From the NCBI RefSeq assembly GCF_034190915.1, contig NW_026947706.1, positions 248,001 through 312,000 of the forward strand: a stretch of DNA of 64,000 nt, read 5' to 3'. Source of the DNA: Cavia porcellus (Eukaryota > Chordata > Mammalia > Rodentia > Caviidae). Of this stretch, positions 24,199-36,246 are shown one piece after another. Each line of letters opens with the position of its first letter. The first letter of the stretch is position 1. The notes beneath the pieces were generated by a model. The model made no database searches and had not been told where the DNA came from. It saw only the letters and a program-made list of their open reading frames with translations. Position numbers and translations under genes: made by a program.

Positions 24199-26525
24199 AA
24201 AAACATCGCGGGGTGGTGCGCATTGTTCGGTGTGTGTTACATTACATTCACTAGTAGGAGTGAGAAAAACATCACGGGGTGGTGCGCATTTTGTGGGTGT
24301 GTGTTACATGACATTCACTACTAGGAGTGAGGAAAATATCACCGGGTGGTGCGCATTGTATGGGTGTGTGTTACATTACATTCACTAGTAGGAGTGAGAA
24401 AAACATCACGGGGTGGTGCGCATTGTATGGGTGTGTGTTACATTACATTCACTAGCAGGAGTGAGAAAATCATCACGCGGTGGTGCGCATTGTATGGGTG
24501 TGTGTTACATTACATTCACTAGTAGGAGTGAGAAAAACATCACGGGGTGGTGTGAATCGGAGGGTCTGAATTAGGATAGGCAGTGAGTGGCAATGTAGGA
24601 TGGAGAAAAGCACCGCGGGGTGGTCAGCATGGGGAGGTCAGGGAACATGCAGTGGCAATATAGGATAGGTTTCTGAAAAACATCGCGGGGTGGTGCGCAT
24701 TGTATGGGTGTGTTACATTACATTCACTAGTAGGAGTGAGAAAAACATCACGGGGTGGTGCGCATTGTATGGGTGTGTGTTACATTACATTCACTAGTAG
24801 GAGTGAGAAAATCATCACGCGGTGGTGCGCATTGTATGGGTGTGTGTTACATTACATTCACTAGTAGGAGTGAGAAAAACATCACGGGGTGGTGCGCATT
24901 GTATGGGTGTGTGTTACATTACATTCACTAGTAGGAGTGAGAAAAACATCGCGGGGTGGTGCGCATTGTATGGGTGTGTGTTACATTACATTCACTAGTA
25001 GGAGTGAGAAAAACATCACGGGGTGGTGTGAATCGGAGGGTCTGAATTAGGATAGGCTTTGAGTGGCAATGTAGGATGGAGAAAAGCACCGCGGGGTGGT
25101 CAGCATGGGGAGGTCAGGGAACATGCAGTGGCAATGTAGGATAGGTTTCAGAAAAACATCGCGGGGTGGTGCGCATTGTATGGGTGTGTGTTACATTACA
25201 TTCACTAGTAGAAGTGACAAAAACATTACGGGGTGGTGCGCATTTTATGGGTGTGTGTTACATGACATTCACTACTAGGAGTGAGGAAAATATCACGGGG
25301 TGGTGCGCATTGTATGGGTGTGTGTTACATTACATTCACTAGTGGGAGTTAGAAAAACATCACGGGGTGGTATGAATCAGAGGGTCTGAATTAGGATAGG
25401 CAGTGAGTGACAATGTAGGATGGAGAAAAGCACAGCGGGGTCGTCAGCATGGGGAGGTCAGGGAACATGCAGTGGCAATGTAGGATAAGTTTCTGAAAAA
25501 CATTGCGGGGTGTTGCGCATTGTATGGATGTGTATTACATTACATTCACTAGTAGGAGTGAGAAAAACATCACAGGGTGGTGCCCATTGTATGTGTGTGT
25601 GTTACATTACATTCACTAGTCGGAGTTAGAAAAACATCACGGGGTGGTGTGAATCAGAGGGTCTGAATTAGGATAGGCAGTGAGTGACAATGTAGGATGG
25701 AGAAAAGCACCGCGGGGTCGTCAGCATGGGGAGGTCAGGGAACATGCAGTGGCAATGTAGGATAGGTTTCTGAAAAACATTGCGGGGTGGTGCGCATTGT
25801 ATGGATGTGTATTACATTACATTCACTAGTAGGAGTGAGAAAAACATCACAGGGTGGTGCGCATTGTATGGGTGTGTGTTACATTACATTCACTAGTAGG
25901 AGTGAGAAAAGCATCACGGGGTGGTGTGAATCGGAGGGTCTGAAATAGGATAGGCAGTGAGTGGCAATGTAGGATGGAGAAAATCCCCGCGGGTTGGTCA
26001 GCATGGGGAGGTCAGGGAACATGCAGTGGCAATGTAGGATAGGTTTCTGAAAAACATCGCGGGGTGGTGCGCATTGTATGGGTGTGTTACATTACATTCA
26101 CTAGTAGGAGTGAGAAAAACATCACGGGGTGGTGCGCATTGTATGGGTGTGTGTTACATTACATTCACTAGTAGGAGTGAGAAAATCATCACGCGGTGGT
26201 GCGCATTGTATGGGTGTGTGTTACATTACATTCACTAGTAGGAGTGAGAAAAACATCATGGGGTGGTGCGCATTGTATGGGTGTGTGTTACATTACATTC
26301 ACTAGTAGGAGTGAGAAAAACATCGCGGGGTGGTGCGCATTGTATGGGTGTGTGTTACATTACATTCACTAGTAGGAGTGAGAAAAACATCACGGGGTGG
26401 TGTGAATCGGAGGGTCTGAATTAGGATAGGCTTTGAGTGGCAATGTAGGATGGAGAAAAGCACCGCGGGGTGGTCAGCATGGGGAGGTCAGGGAACATGC
26501 AGTGGCAAGTAGGATAGGTTTCTGA
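24199..26525 (+). repeat. P5: 3' part of P (n = 5,5,3,2,2,5)
   Basis: Begins inside a hybrid n=5 super-unit (S-type A monomers, then the gcaggagtgagaaaatcatc A of P) and continues with the end of P, including a complete Q at 25152-26525. The C near 26507 has lost one base (gtggcaagtagg), giving the single 343-bp spacing that follows. Confidence 0.9.
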
Positions 26526-28805
26526 AAAACATCGCGGGGTGGTGCGCATTGTATGGGTGTGTGTTACATTACATTCACTAGTAGAAGTGACAAAAACATT
26601 ACGGGGTGGTGCGCATTTTATGGGTGTGTGTTACATGACATTCACTACTAGGAGTGAGGAAAATATCACGGGGTGGTGCGCATTGTATGGGTGTGTGTTA
26701 CATTACATTCACTAGTGGGAGTTAGAAAAACATCACGGGGTGGTATGAATCAGAGGGTCTGAATTAGGATAGGCAGTGAGTGACAATGTAGGATGGAGAA
26801 AAGCACAGCGGGGTCGTCAGCATGGGGAGGTCAGGGAACATGCAGTGGCAATGTAGGATAAGTTTCTGAAAAACATTGCGGGGTGGTGCGCATTGTATGG
26901 ATGTGTATTACATTACATTCACTAGTAGGAGTGAGAAAAACATCACAGGTTGGTGCCCATTGTATGGGTGTGTGTTACATACATTCACTAGTGGGAGTGA
27001 GAAAAGCATCACGGGGTGGTGTGAATCGGAGGGTCTGAATTAGGATAGGCAGTGAGTGGCAATGTAGGATGGAGAAAATCACCGCGGGTTGGTCAGCATG
27101 GGGAGGTCAGGGAACATGCAGTGGCAATGTAGGATAGGTTTCTGAAAAACATCGCGGGGTTGAGCACATTGTATGGGTGTGTGTTACATTACATTCACTA
27201 CTAGGATTGAGAAAAACATCAAGCAGTGGTGTGAATCGGAAGGTCTGAATTAGGATGGGCAGTGAGTGGCAATGTAGGATGGAGAAAAGCACCGCGGGCT
27301 GGTCAGCATGGGGAGGTCAGGGAACATGCAGTGGCAATGTAGGATAGGTTTCTGAAAAACATCGCGGGGTGGTGCGCATTGTATGGGTGTGTGTTACATT
27401 ACATTCACTAGTAGGAGAGAGAAAAACATTACGGGGTGGTGCGCATTTTATGGGTGTGTGTTACATGACATTCACTACTAGGAGTGAGGAAAATATCACG
27501 GGGTGGTGCGCATTGTATGGGTGTGTGTTACATTACATTCACTAGTAGGAGTTAGAAAAACATCACGGGGTGGTATGAATCAGAGGGTCTGAATTAGGAT
27601 AGGCAGTGAGTGACAATGTAGGATGGAGAAAAGCACCGCGGGGTCGTCAGCATGGGGAGGTCAGGGAACATGCAGTGGCAATGTAGGATAAGTTTCTGAA
27701 AAACATTGCGGGGTGTTGCGCATTGTATGGATGTGTATTACATTACATTCACTAGTAGGAGTGAGAAAAACATCACAGGGTGGTGCCCATTGTATGGGTG
27801 TGTGTTACATTACATTCACTAGTAGGAGTGAGAAAAGCATCACGGGGTGGTGTGAATCAGAGGGTCTGAATTAGGATAGGCAGTGAGAGGAAATGTAGGA
27901 TGGAGAAAAGCACCGCGGGGTGGTCAGCATGGGGAGGTCCGGGAACATCCAGTGGCAATGTAGGATACGTTTCTGAAAAATATCGCGTTGTGGTGCGTAT
28001 TGTATGGGGGTGTGTTACATTACATTAACTAGTAGGAGTGAGAAAAACAGCACGGGTTGTTGCCCATTGTATGGGTGTGTGTTACATTACATTCACTAGT
28101 AAGAGTGAGAAAAACATCACGGGGTGGTGTGAATTGGAGGGTCTGAATAAGGATAGGCATTGAGTGGCAATGTAGGATGGAGAAAAGCACCGCGGGGTGG
28201 TCAGCATGGGGAGGTCAGGGAAAATGCAGTGGCAATGTAGGATAGGTTTCTGAAAAACATCGCGGGGTGGTGCGCATTGTTCGGTGTGTGTTACATTACA
28301 TTCACTAGTAGGAGTTAGAAAAACATCACGGGGTGGTGCGCATTGTATGGGTGTGTGTTACATTTCATTTACTAGTAGGAGTGAGAAAAACATCACGCGG
28401 TCGTGTGAATCAGAGGGTCTGAATTAGGATAGGCAGTGAGTGGCAATGTAGGATGGAGAAAAGCACCGCGGGGTGGTCAGCATGGAGAGGTCAGGGAACA
28501 TGCAGTGGCAATGTAGGATAGGTTTCTGAAAAACATCGCCGTGTGGGGCGCATTTTATGGGTGTGTGTTACATTACATTCACTAGTAGGAGTGAAAAAAA
28601 CATCACGGGGTAGTGTGCATTGTATGGGTGTGTGTTACATTACATTCACTATTAGGAGTGAGAAATACATCACGGGGTGGTGTGAATCGGAGGGTCTGAA
28701 TTAGGATAGGCAGTGAGTGGCAATGTAGGATGGAGAAAAGCACCGCGGGGTGGTCAGATTGGGGAGGTCACGGAACATGCAGTGGCAATGTAGGATAGGT
28801 TTCTG
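26526..28805 (+). repeat. R3: 2.49-kb block lacking its last n=1 super-unit
   Basis: Eight of the nine R super-units (n = 3,2,1,3,2,2,2,2), offset 8,968 bp from R2. The terminal n=1 super-unit (210 bp) seen in R1 and R2 is absent, so R runs directly into S2. The later P-R-S offsets shrink by exactly that 210 bp. Confidence 0.92.
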
Positions 28806-30388
28806 AAAAACATCGCGGGGTGGTGCGCATTGTATGGGTGTGTGTTACATTACATTCACTAGTAGGAGTGAGAAAAACATCACGGGGTGGTGCGCATTGT
28901 ATGGGTGTGTGTTACATTACATTCACTAGTAGGAGTGAGAAAAACATCACGGGGTGGTGTGAATCGGAGGGTCTGAATTAGGATAGGCAGTGAGTGGCAA
29001 TGTAGGATGGAGAAAAGCACCGCGGTGTGGTCAGCATGGTTAGGTCAGGGAACATGCAGTGGCAATGTAGGATAGGTTTCTGAAAAACATCGCGGGGTGG
29101 TGCGCATTGTATGGGTGTGTGTTACATTACATTCACTAGTAGGAGTGAGAAAAACATCACGGGGTGGTGCGCATTTCATGGGTGTGTGTTACATTACATT
29201 CACTAGTAGGAGTGAGAAAAACATCGCGGGGTGGTGCGCATTGTATGGGTGTGTGTTACATTACATTCACTAGTAGGAGTGAGAAAGACATCGCGGGGTG
29301 GTGCGCATTGTATGGGTGTGTGTTACATTACATTCACTATTAGGAGTGAGAAAAACATCACGGGGTGGTGTGAATCAGAGTGTCTGAATTTGATAGGCAG
29401 TGAGTGGCAATGTAGGTTGGAGAAAAGCACCGCGGGGTGGTCAGCATGGGGAGGTCAGGGAACATGCAGTGGCAATGTAGGATAGGTTTCTGAAAAACAT
29501 CGCGGGGTGGTGCGCATTGTATGGGTGTGTGTTACATTACATTCACTAGTAGGAGTGAGAAAAGCATCACGGGGTGCGGCGCATTGTATGGGTGTGTGTT
29601 ACCTTACATTCACTAGTAGGAGTGAGAAAAACATCACGGGGTGGTGTGAATCGGAGGGTCTGAATTAGGATAGGCAGTGAGTGGCAATGTAGGATGGAGA
29701 CAAGCACCGCGTGGTGGTCAGCATGGGGAGGTCAGGGAACATGCAGTGGCAATGTTGGATAGGATTCTGAAAAACATCGCGGGGTGGTGCGCATTGTATG
29801 GGTGTGTGTTACATTACATTAACTAGTAGGAGTGAGAAAAACATCACGGGGTGGTGCGCATTGTATGGCTGTATGTTACATTACATTCACTAGTAGGAGT
29901 TAGAAAAACATCACGGGGTGGTGTGAATCGGAGGGTCTAAATAAGGACAGGCATTGAGTGGAAATGTAGGTTGGAGAAAAGCAACGCGGGGTGGTCAGCA
30001 TGGGGAGGTCAGGGAACATGCAGTGGCAATGTAGGATAGGTTTCTGAAAAACATCGCGGGGTGGTGCGCATTGTTCGGTGTGTGTTACATTACATTCACT
30101 AGTAGGAGTGAGAAAAACATCACGGGGTGGTGCGCATTTTGTGGGTGTGTGTTACATGACATTCACTACTAGGAGTGAGGAAAATATCACCGGTGGTGCG
30201 CATTGTATGGGTGTGTGTTACATTACATTCACTAGTCGGAGTTAGAAAAACATCACGGGGTGGTGTGAATCAGAGGGTCTGAATTAGGATAGGCAGTGAG
30301 TGACAATGTAGGATGGAGAAAAGCACCGCGGGGTCGTCAGCATGGGGAGGTCAGGGAACATGCAGTGGCAATGTAGGACAGGTTTCTG
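28806..30388 (+). repeat. S2: higher-order block (n = 2,4,2,2,3)
   Basis: Second complete S, with the same markers as S1 (gtctgaatttgatagg near 29385, gggtgcggcgc near 29572, gttaccttac near 29600, tggctgtatg near 29865, gtctaaataagg near 29935). Near 30181 the A reads aaaatatcaccggtggtg, two bases shorter than usual. The same two-base loss occurs at 43631 and nowhere else that I saw. Confidence 0.9.
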
Positions 30389-31628
30389 AAAAACATTGCG
30401 GGGTTGTGCGCATTGTATGGATGTGTATTACATTACATTCACTAGTAGGAGTGAGAAAAACATCACAGGGTGGTGCGCATTGTATGGGTGTGTGTTACAT
30501 TACATTCACTACTACGAGTGAGAAAAACATCACGCGGTGGTGTGAATCGGAAGGTCTGAATTAGGATGGGCAGTGAGTGGCAATGTAGGATGGAGAAAAG
30601 CACCGCGGGGTGGTCAGCATGGGGAGGTCAGGGAACATGCAGTGGCAATGTAGGATAGGTTTCTGAAAAACATCGCGGGGTGGTGCCCATTGTATTGGTG
30701 TGTGTTACATTACATTCACTAGTAGGAGTGAGAAAAACATCACGGGGTGGTGCGCATTGTATGGGTGTGTGTTACATTACATTCACTAGTAGGAGTGAGA
30801 AAAACATCACGGGGTGGTGTGAATCGGAGGGTCTGAATTAGGATAGACAGTGAGTGGCAATGTAGGATGGAGAAAAGCACCACGGTGTGGTCAGCATGGG
30901 TAGGTCAGGGAACATGCAGTGGCAATGTAGGATAGGTTTCTGAAAAACATCGCGGGGTGGTGTGCATTGTATGGGTGTGTGTTACATTACATTCACTAGT
31001 AGGAGTGAGAAAAACATCACGTTGTGGTGCGCATTGTATGGGTGTGTGTTACATTACATTCACTAGTAGGAGTGAGAAAATCATCACGCGGTGGTGCGCA
31101 TTGTATGGGTGTGTGTTACATTACATTCACTAGTAGGAGTGAGAAAAACATCACGGGGTGGTGTGAATCGGAGGGTCTGAATTAGGATAGGCAGTGAGTG
31201 GCAATGTAGGATGGAGAAAAGCACCGCGGGGTGGTCAGCATGGGGAGGTCAGGGAACATGCAGTGGCAATGTAGGATAGGTTTCTGAAAAACATCGCGGG
31301 GTGGTGCGCATTGTATGGGTGTGTTACATTATATTCACTAGTAGGAGTGAGAAAAACATCACGGGGTGATGCGCATTGTATGGGTGTGTGTTACATTACA
31401 TTCACTAGTAGTCGTGAGAAAATCATCACGCGGTGGTGCGCATTGTATGGGTGTGTGTTACATTACATTCACTATTAGGAGTGAGAAAAACATCACGGGG
31501 TGGTGTGAATCGGAGGGTCTGAATTAGGATAGGCAGTGAGTGGCAATGTAGGATGGAGAAAAGCACCGCGAGGTGGTCAGCATGGGGAGGTCAGGGAACA
31601 TGCAGTGGCAATGTAGGATAGGTTTCTG
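30389..31628 (+). repeat. First arm of a 2,824-bp tandem repeat (n = 2,2,3,3)
   Basis: Landmarks 30629, 30906, 31250 and 31592 recur at 33453, 33730, 34074 and 34416, each 2,824 bp later. The arm includes a 65-bp A at about 31.3 kb and an n=3 unit of 342 bp. This copy has private changes such as catcacgttgtgg near 31014 and gtagtcgtgag near 31407. Confidence 0.88.
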
Positions 31629-33489
31629 AAAAACATCGCGAGGTGGTGCGCATTGTATGGGTGTGTGTTACATTACATTCACTAGTAGGAGTGAGAAAAA
31701 CATCACGGGGTGGTGCGCATTGTATGGGTGTGTGTTACATTACATACACTAGTAGGAGTGAGAAAAACATCGCGGGGTGGTGCGCATTGTATGGGTGTGT
31801 GTTACATTACATTCACTAGTAGGAGTGAGAAAAGCATCACGGGGTGGGGCGCATTGTATGGGTGTGTGTTACCTTACATTCACTAGTAGGAGTGAGAAAA
31901 ACATCACGGGGTGGTGTGAATCGGAGGGTCTGAATTAGGATAGGCAGTGAGTGGCAATGTAGGATGGAGACAAGCACCGCGTGGTGGTCAGCATGGGGAG
32001 GTCAGGGAACATGCAGTGGCAATGTTGGATAGGATTCTGAAAAACATCGCGGGGTGGTGCGCATTGTATGGGTGTGTGTTACATTACATTAACTAGTAGG
32101 AGTGAGAAAAACATCACGGGGTGGTGCGCATTGTATGGGTGTATGTTACATTACATTCACTAGTAGGAGTTAGAAAAACATCACGGGGTGGTGTGAATCG
32201 GAGGGTCTAAATAAGGACAGGCATTGAGTGGAAATGTAGGTTGGAGAAAAGCACCGCGGGGTGGTCAGCATGGGGAGGTCAGGGAACATGCAGTGGCAAT
32301 GTAGGATAGGTTTCTGAAAAACATCGCAGGGTGGTGCGCATTGTTCGGTGTGTGTTACATTACATTCACTAGTAGGAGTGAGAAAAACATCACGGGGTGG
32401 TGCGAATTGTATGGGTGTGTGTTACATTTCATTCACTAGTAGGAGTGAGAAAAACATCACGCGGTCGTGTGAATCAGAGGGTCTGAATTAGGATAGGCAG
32501 TGAGTGGCAATGTAGGATGGAGAAAAGCACCGCGGGGTGGTCAGCATGGAGAGGTCAGGGAACATGCAGGGGCAATGTAGGATAGGTTTCGGAAAAACAT
32601 CACGGGGTGGTGCGCATTGTATGGGTGTGTGTTACATTACATTCACTAGTAGGAGTGAGAAAAACATCACGGGGTGGTGCGCATTTTATGGGTGTGTGTT
32701 ACATTACATTCACTAGTAGGAGTGAGAAAATCATCACGCGGTGGTGCGCATTGTATGGGTGTGTGTTACATTACATTCACTACTAGGAGTGAGGAAAATA
32801 TCACCGGGTGGTGCGCATTGTATGGGTGTGTGTTACATTACATTCACTAGTCGGAGTTAGAAAAACATCACGGGGTGGTGTGAATCAGAGGGTCTGAATT
32901 AGGATAGGCAGTGAGTGACAATGTAGGATGGAGAAAAGCACCGCAGGGTCGTCAGCATGGGGAGGTCAGGGAACATGCAGTGGCAATGTAGGATAGGTTT
33001 CTGAAAAACATTGCGGGGTGGTGCGCATTGTATGGATGTGTATTACATTACATTCACTAGTAGGAGTGGAAAAACATCACAGGGTGGTGCGCATTGTATG
33101 GGTGTGTGTTACATTACATTCACTAGTAGGAGTGAGAAAAGCATCACGGGGTGGTGTGAATCGGAGGGTCTGAATTAGGATAGGCAGTGAGTGGCAATGT
33201 AGGATGGAGAAAATCACCGCGGGTTGGTCAGCATGGGGAGGTCAGGGAACATGCAGTGGCAATGTAGGATAGGTTTCTGAAAAACATCGCAGGGTGGTGC
33301 GCATTGTATGGGTGTGTGTTACATTACATTCACTACTAGGAGTGAGAAAAACATCACGCGGTGGTGTGAATCGGAAGGTCTGAATTAGGATGGGCAGTGA
33401 GTGGCAATGTAGGATGGAGAAAAGCACCGCGGGGTGGTCAGCATGGGGAGGTCAGGGAACATGCAGTGGCAATGTAGGATAGGTTTCTG
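31629..33489 (+). repeat. S-type and P-type super-units between the 2.82-kb arms (n = 4,2,2,4,2,1)
   Basis: Opens with S markers (gttaccttac near 31868, gtctaaataagg near 32203), passes through an R-like gtcgtgtgaatcag B near 32463, and ends with P front-type super-units (gtcggagttag, gtgacaatg, ggaaggtctg). The stretch reads as a recombinant of three block types. Confidence 0.83.
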
Positions 33490-34452
33490 AAAAACATCGC
33501 GGGGTGGTGCCCATTGTATGGGTGTGTGTTACATTACATTCACTTGTAGGAGTGAGAAAAACATCACGGGGTGGTGCGCATTGTATGGGTGTGTGTTACA
33601 TTACATTCACTAGTAGGAGTGAGAAAAACATCACGGGGTGGTGTGAATCGGAGGGTCTGAATTAGGATAGACAGTGAGTGGCAATGTAGGATGGAGAAAA
33701 GCACCGCGGTGTGGTCAGCATGGGTAGGTCAGGGAACATGCAGTGGCAATGTAGGATAGGTTTCTGAAAAACATCGCGGGGTGGTGTGCATTGTATGGGT
33801 GTGTGTTACATTACATTCACTAGTAGGAGTGAGAAAAACATCACGGGGTGGTGCGGATTGTATGGGTGTGTGTTACATTACATTCACTAGTAGGAGTGAG
33901 AAAATCATCACGCGGTGGTGCGCATTGTATGGGTGTGTGTTACATTACATTCACTAGTAGGAGTGAGAAAAGCATCACGGGGTGGTGTGAATCGGAGGGT
34001 CTGAATTAGGATAGGCAGTGAGTGGCAATGTAGGATGGAGAAAAGCACCGCGGGGTGGTCAGCATGGGGAGGTCAGGGAACATGCAGTGGCAATATAGGA
34101 TAGGTTTCTGAAAAACATCGCGGGGTGGTGCGCATTGTATGGGTGTGTTACATTACATTCACTAGTAGGAGTGAGAAAAACATCACGGGGTGGTGCGCAT
34201 TGTATGGGTGTGTGTTACATTACATTCACTAGTAGGAGTGAGAAAATCATCACGCGGTGGTGCGCATTGTATGGGTGTGTGTTACATTACATTCACTAGT
34301 AGGAGTGAGAAAAACATCACGGGGTGGTGTGAATCGGAGGGTCTGAATTAGGATAGGCAGTGAGTGGCAATGTAGGATGGAGAAAAGCACCGCGGGGTGG
34401 TCAGCATGGGGAGGTCAGGGAACATGCAGTGGCAATGTAGGATAGGTTTCTG
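33490..34452 (+). repeat. Second arm of the 2,824-bp tandem repeat (n = 2,3,3)
   Basis: Matches 30666-31628 at an offset of 2,824 bp and contains the last 65-bp A of the window (near 34137). The stretch corresponding to 33490-34110 is missing from the second copy of the 10.2-kb duplication, where the offset drops from 10,836 to 10,215 bp. That is a loss of 621 bp, or exactly one n=3 plus one n=2 super-unit. Confidence 0.88.
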
Positions 34453-35836
34453 AAAAACATCGCGAGGTGGTGCGCATTGTATGGGTGTGTGTTACATTAC
34501 ATTCACTAGTAGGAGTGAGAAAAACATCACGGGGTGGTGCGCATTGTATGGGTGTGTGTTACATTACATTCACTAGTAGGAGTGAGAAAAACATCGCGGG
34601 GTGGTGCGCATTGTATGGGTGTGTGTTACATTACATTCACTAGTAGGAGTGAGAAAAGCATCACGGGGTGGTGTGAATCGGAGGGTCTGAATTAGGATAG
34701 GCAGTGAGTGGCAATGTCGGATGGAGAAAATCACCGCGGGTTGGTCAGCATGGGGAGGTCAGGGAACATGCAGTGGCAATGTAGGATAGGTTTCTGAAAA
34801 ACATCGCGGGGTGGTGCGCATTGTATGGGTGTGTGTTACATTACATTCACTACTAGGATTGAGAAAAACATCACGCGGTGGTGTGAATCGGAAGGTCTGA
34901 ATTAGGATGGGCAGTGAGTGGCAATGTAGGATGGAGAAAAGCACCGCGGGGTGGTCAGCATGGGGAGGTCAGGGAACATGCAGTGGCAATGTAGGATAGG
35001 TTTCTGAAAAACATCGCGGGGTGGTGCGCATTGTATGGGTGTGTGTTACATTACATTCACTAGTAGGAGTGAGAAAAACATTACGGGGTGGTGCGCATTT
35101 TATGGGTGTGTGTTACATGACATTCACTACTAGGAGTGAGGAAAATATCACGGTGTGGTGCGCATTGTATGGGTGTGTGTTACATTACATTCACTAGTAG
35201 GAGTTAGAAAAACATCACGGGGTGGTATGAATCAGAGGGTCTGAATTAGGATAGGCAGTGAGTGACAATGTAGGATGGAGAAAAGCACCGCGGGGTCGTC
35301 AGCATGGGGAGGTCAGGGAACATGCAGTGGCAATGTAGGATAAGTTTCTGAAAAACATTGCGGGGTGGTGCGCATTGTATGGATGTGTATTACATTACAT
35401 TCACTAGTAGGAGTGAGAAAAACATCACAGGGTGGTGCCCATTGTATGGGTGTGTGTTACATTACATTCACAAGTAGGAGTGAGAAAAGCATCACGGGGT
35501 GGTGTGAATCGGAGGGTCTGAATTAGGATAGGCAGTGAGTGGCAATGTAGGATGGAGAAAATCACCGCGGGTTGGTCAGCATGGGGAGGTCAGGGAACAT
35601 GCAGTGGCAATGTAGGATAGGTTTCTGAAAACCATCGCGGGGTGGTGCGCATTGTATGGGTGTGTGTTACATTACATTCACTACTAGGAGTGAGAAAAAC
35701 ATCACGCGGTGGTGTGAATCGGAAGGTCCGAATTAGGATGGGCAGTGAGTGGCAATGTAGGATGGAGAAAAGCACCGCGGGGTGGTCAGCATGGGAGGTC
35801 AGGGAACATGCAGTGGCAATGTAGGATAGGTTTCTG

Positions 35837-36246
35837 AAAAACATCGCGGGGTGGTGCGCATTGTATGGGTGTGTGTTACATTACATTCACTATTAGGAGT
35901 GAGAAAAACATCACGGGGTGGTGCGCATTGTATGGGTGTGTGTTACATTACATTCACTAGTAGGAGGGAGAAAAACATCACGGGGTGGTGCGCATTGCAT
36001 GGGTGTGTGTTACATTACATTCACTAGTAGGAGTGAGAAAACATCGCGGGGTGGTGCGCATTGTATGGGTGTGTGTTACATTACATTCACTAGTAGGAGT
36101 GAGAAAAACATCACGGGGTGGTGTGAATCGGAGGGTCTGAATTAGGATAGGCAGTGAGTGACAATGTAGGATGGAGAAAATCACCGCGGGGTGGTCAGCA
36201 TGGGGAGGTCAGGGAACATGCAGTGGAAATGTAGGACAGGTTTCTG
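35837..36246 (+). repeat. Boundary between left-type and right-type monomer variants
   Basis: Up to landmark 35800 the super-units carry left-type markers (gtgtattac A, tatgaatcagag B, ggaaggtctg B). From landmark 36210 on, right-type markers take over: gtaggacagg C, catcactgggtgg A with gcgcactg, ggatggtctg B with gtggctatg, and acaagaaccgcgg C. Monomer phase and orientation do not change across the join. U2 repeats the same boundary at about 46.05-46.46 kb. Confidence 0.8.
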
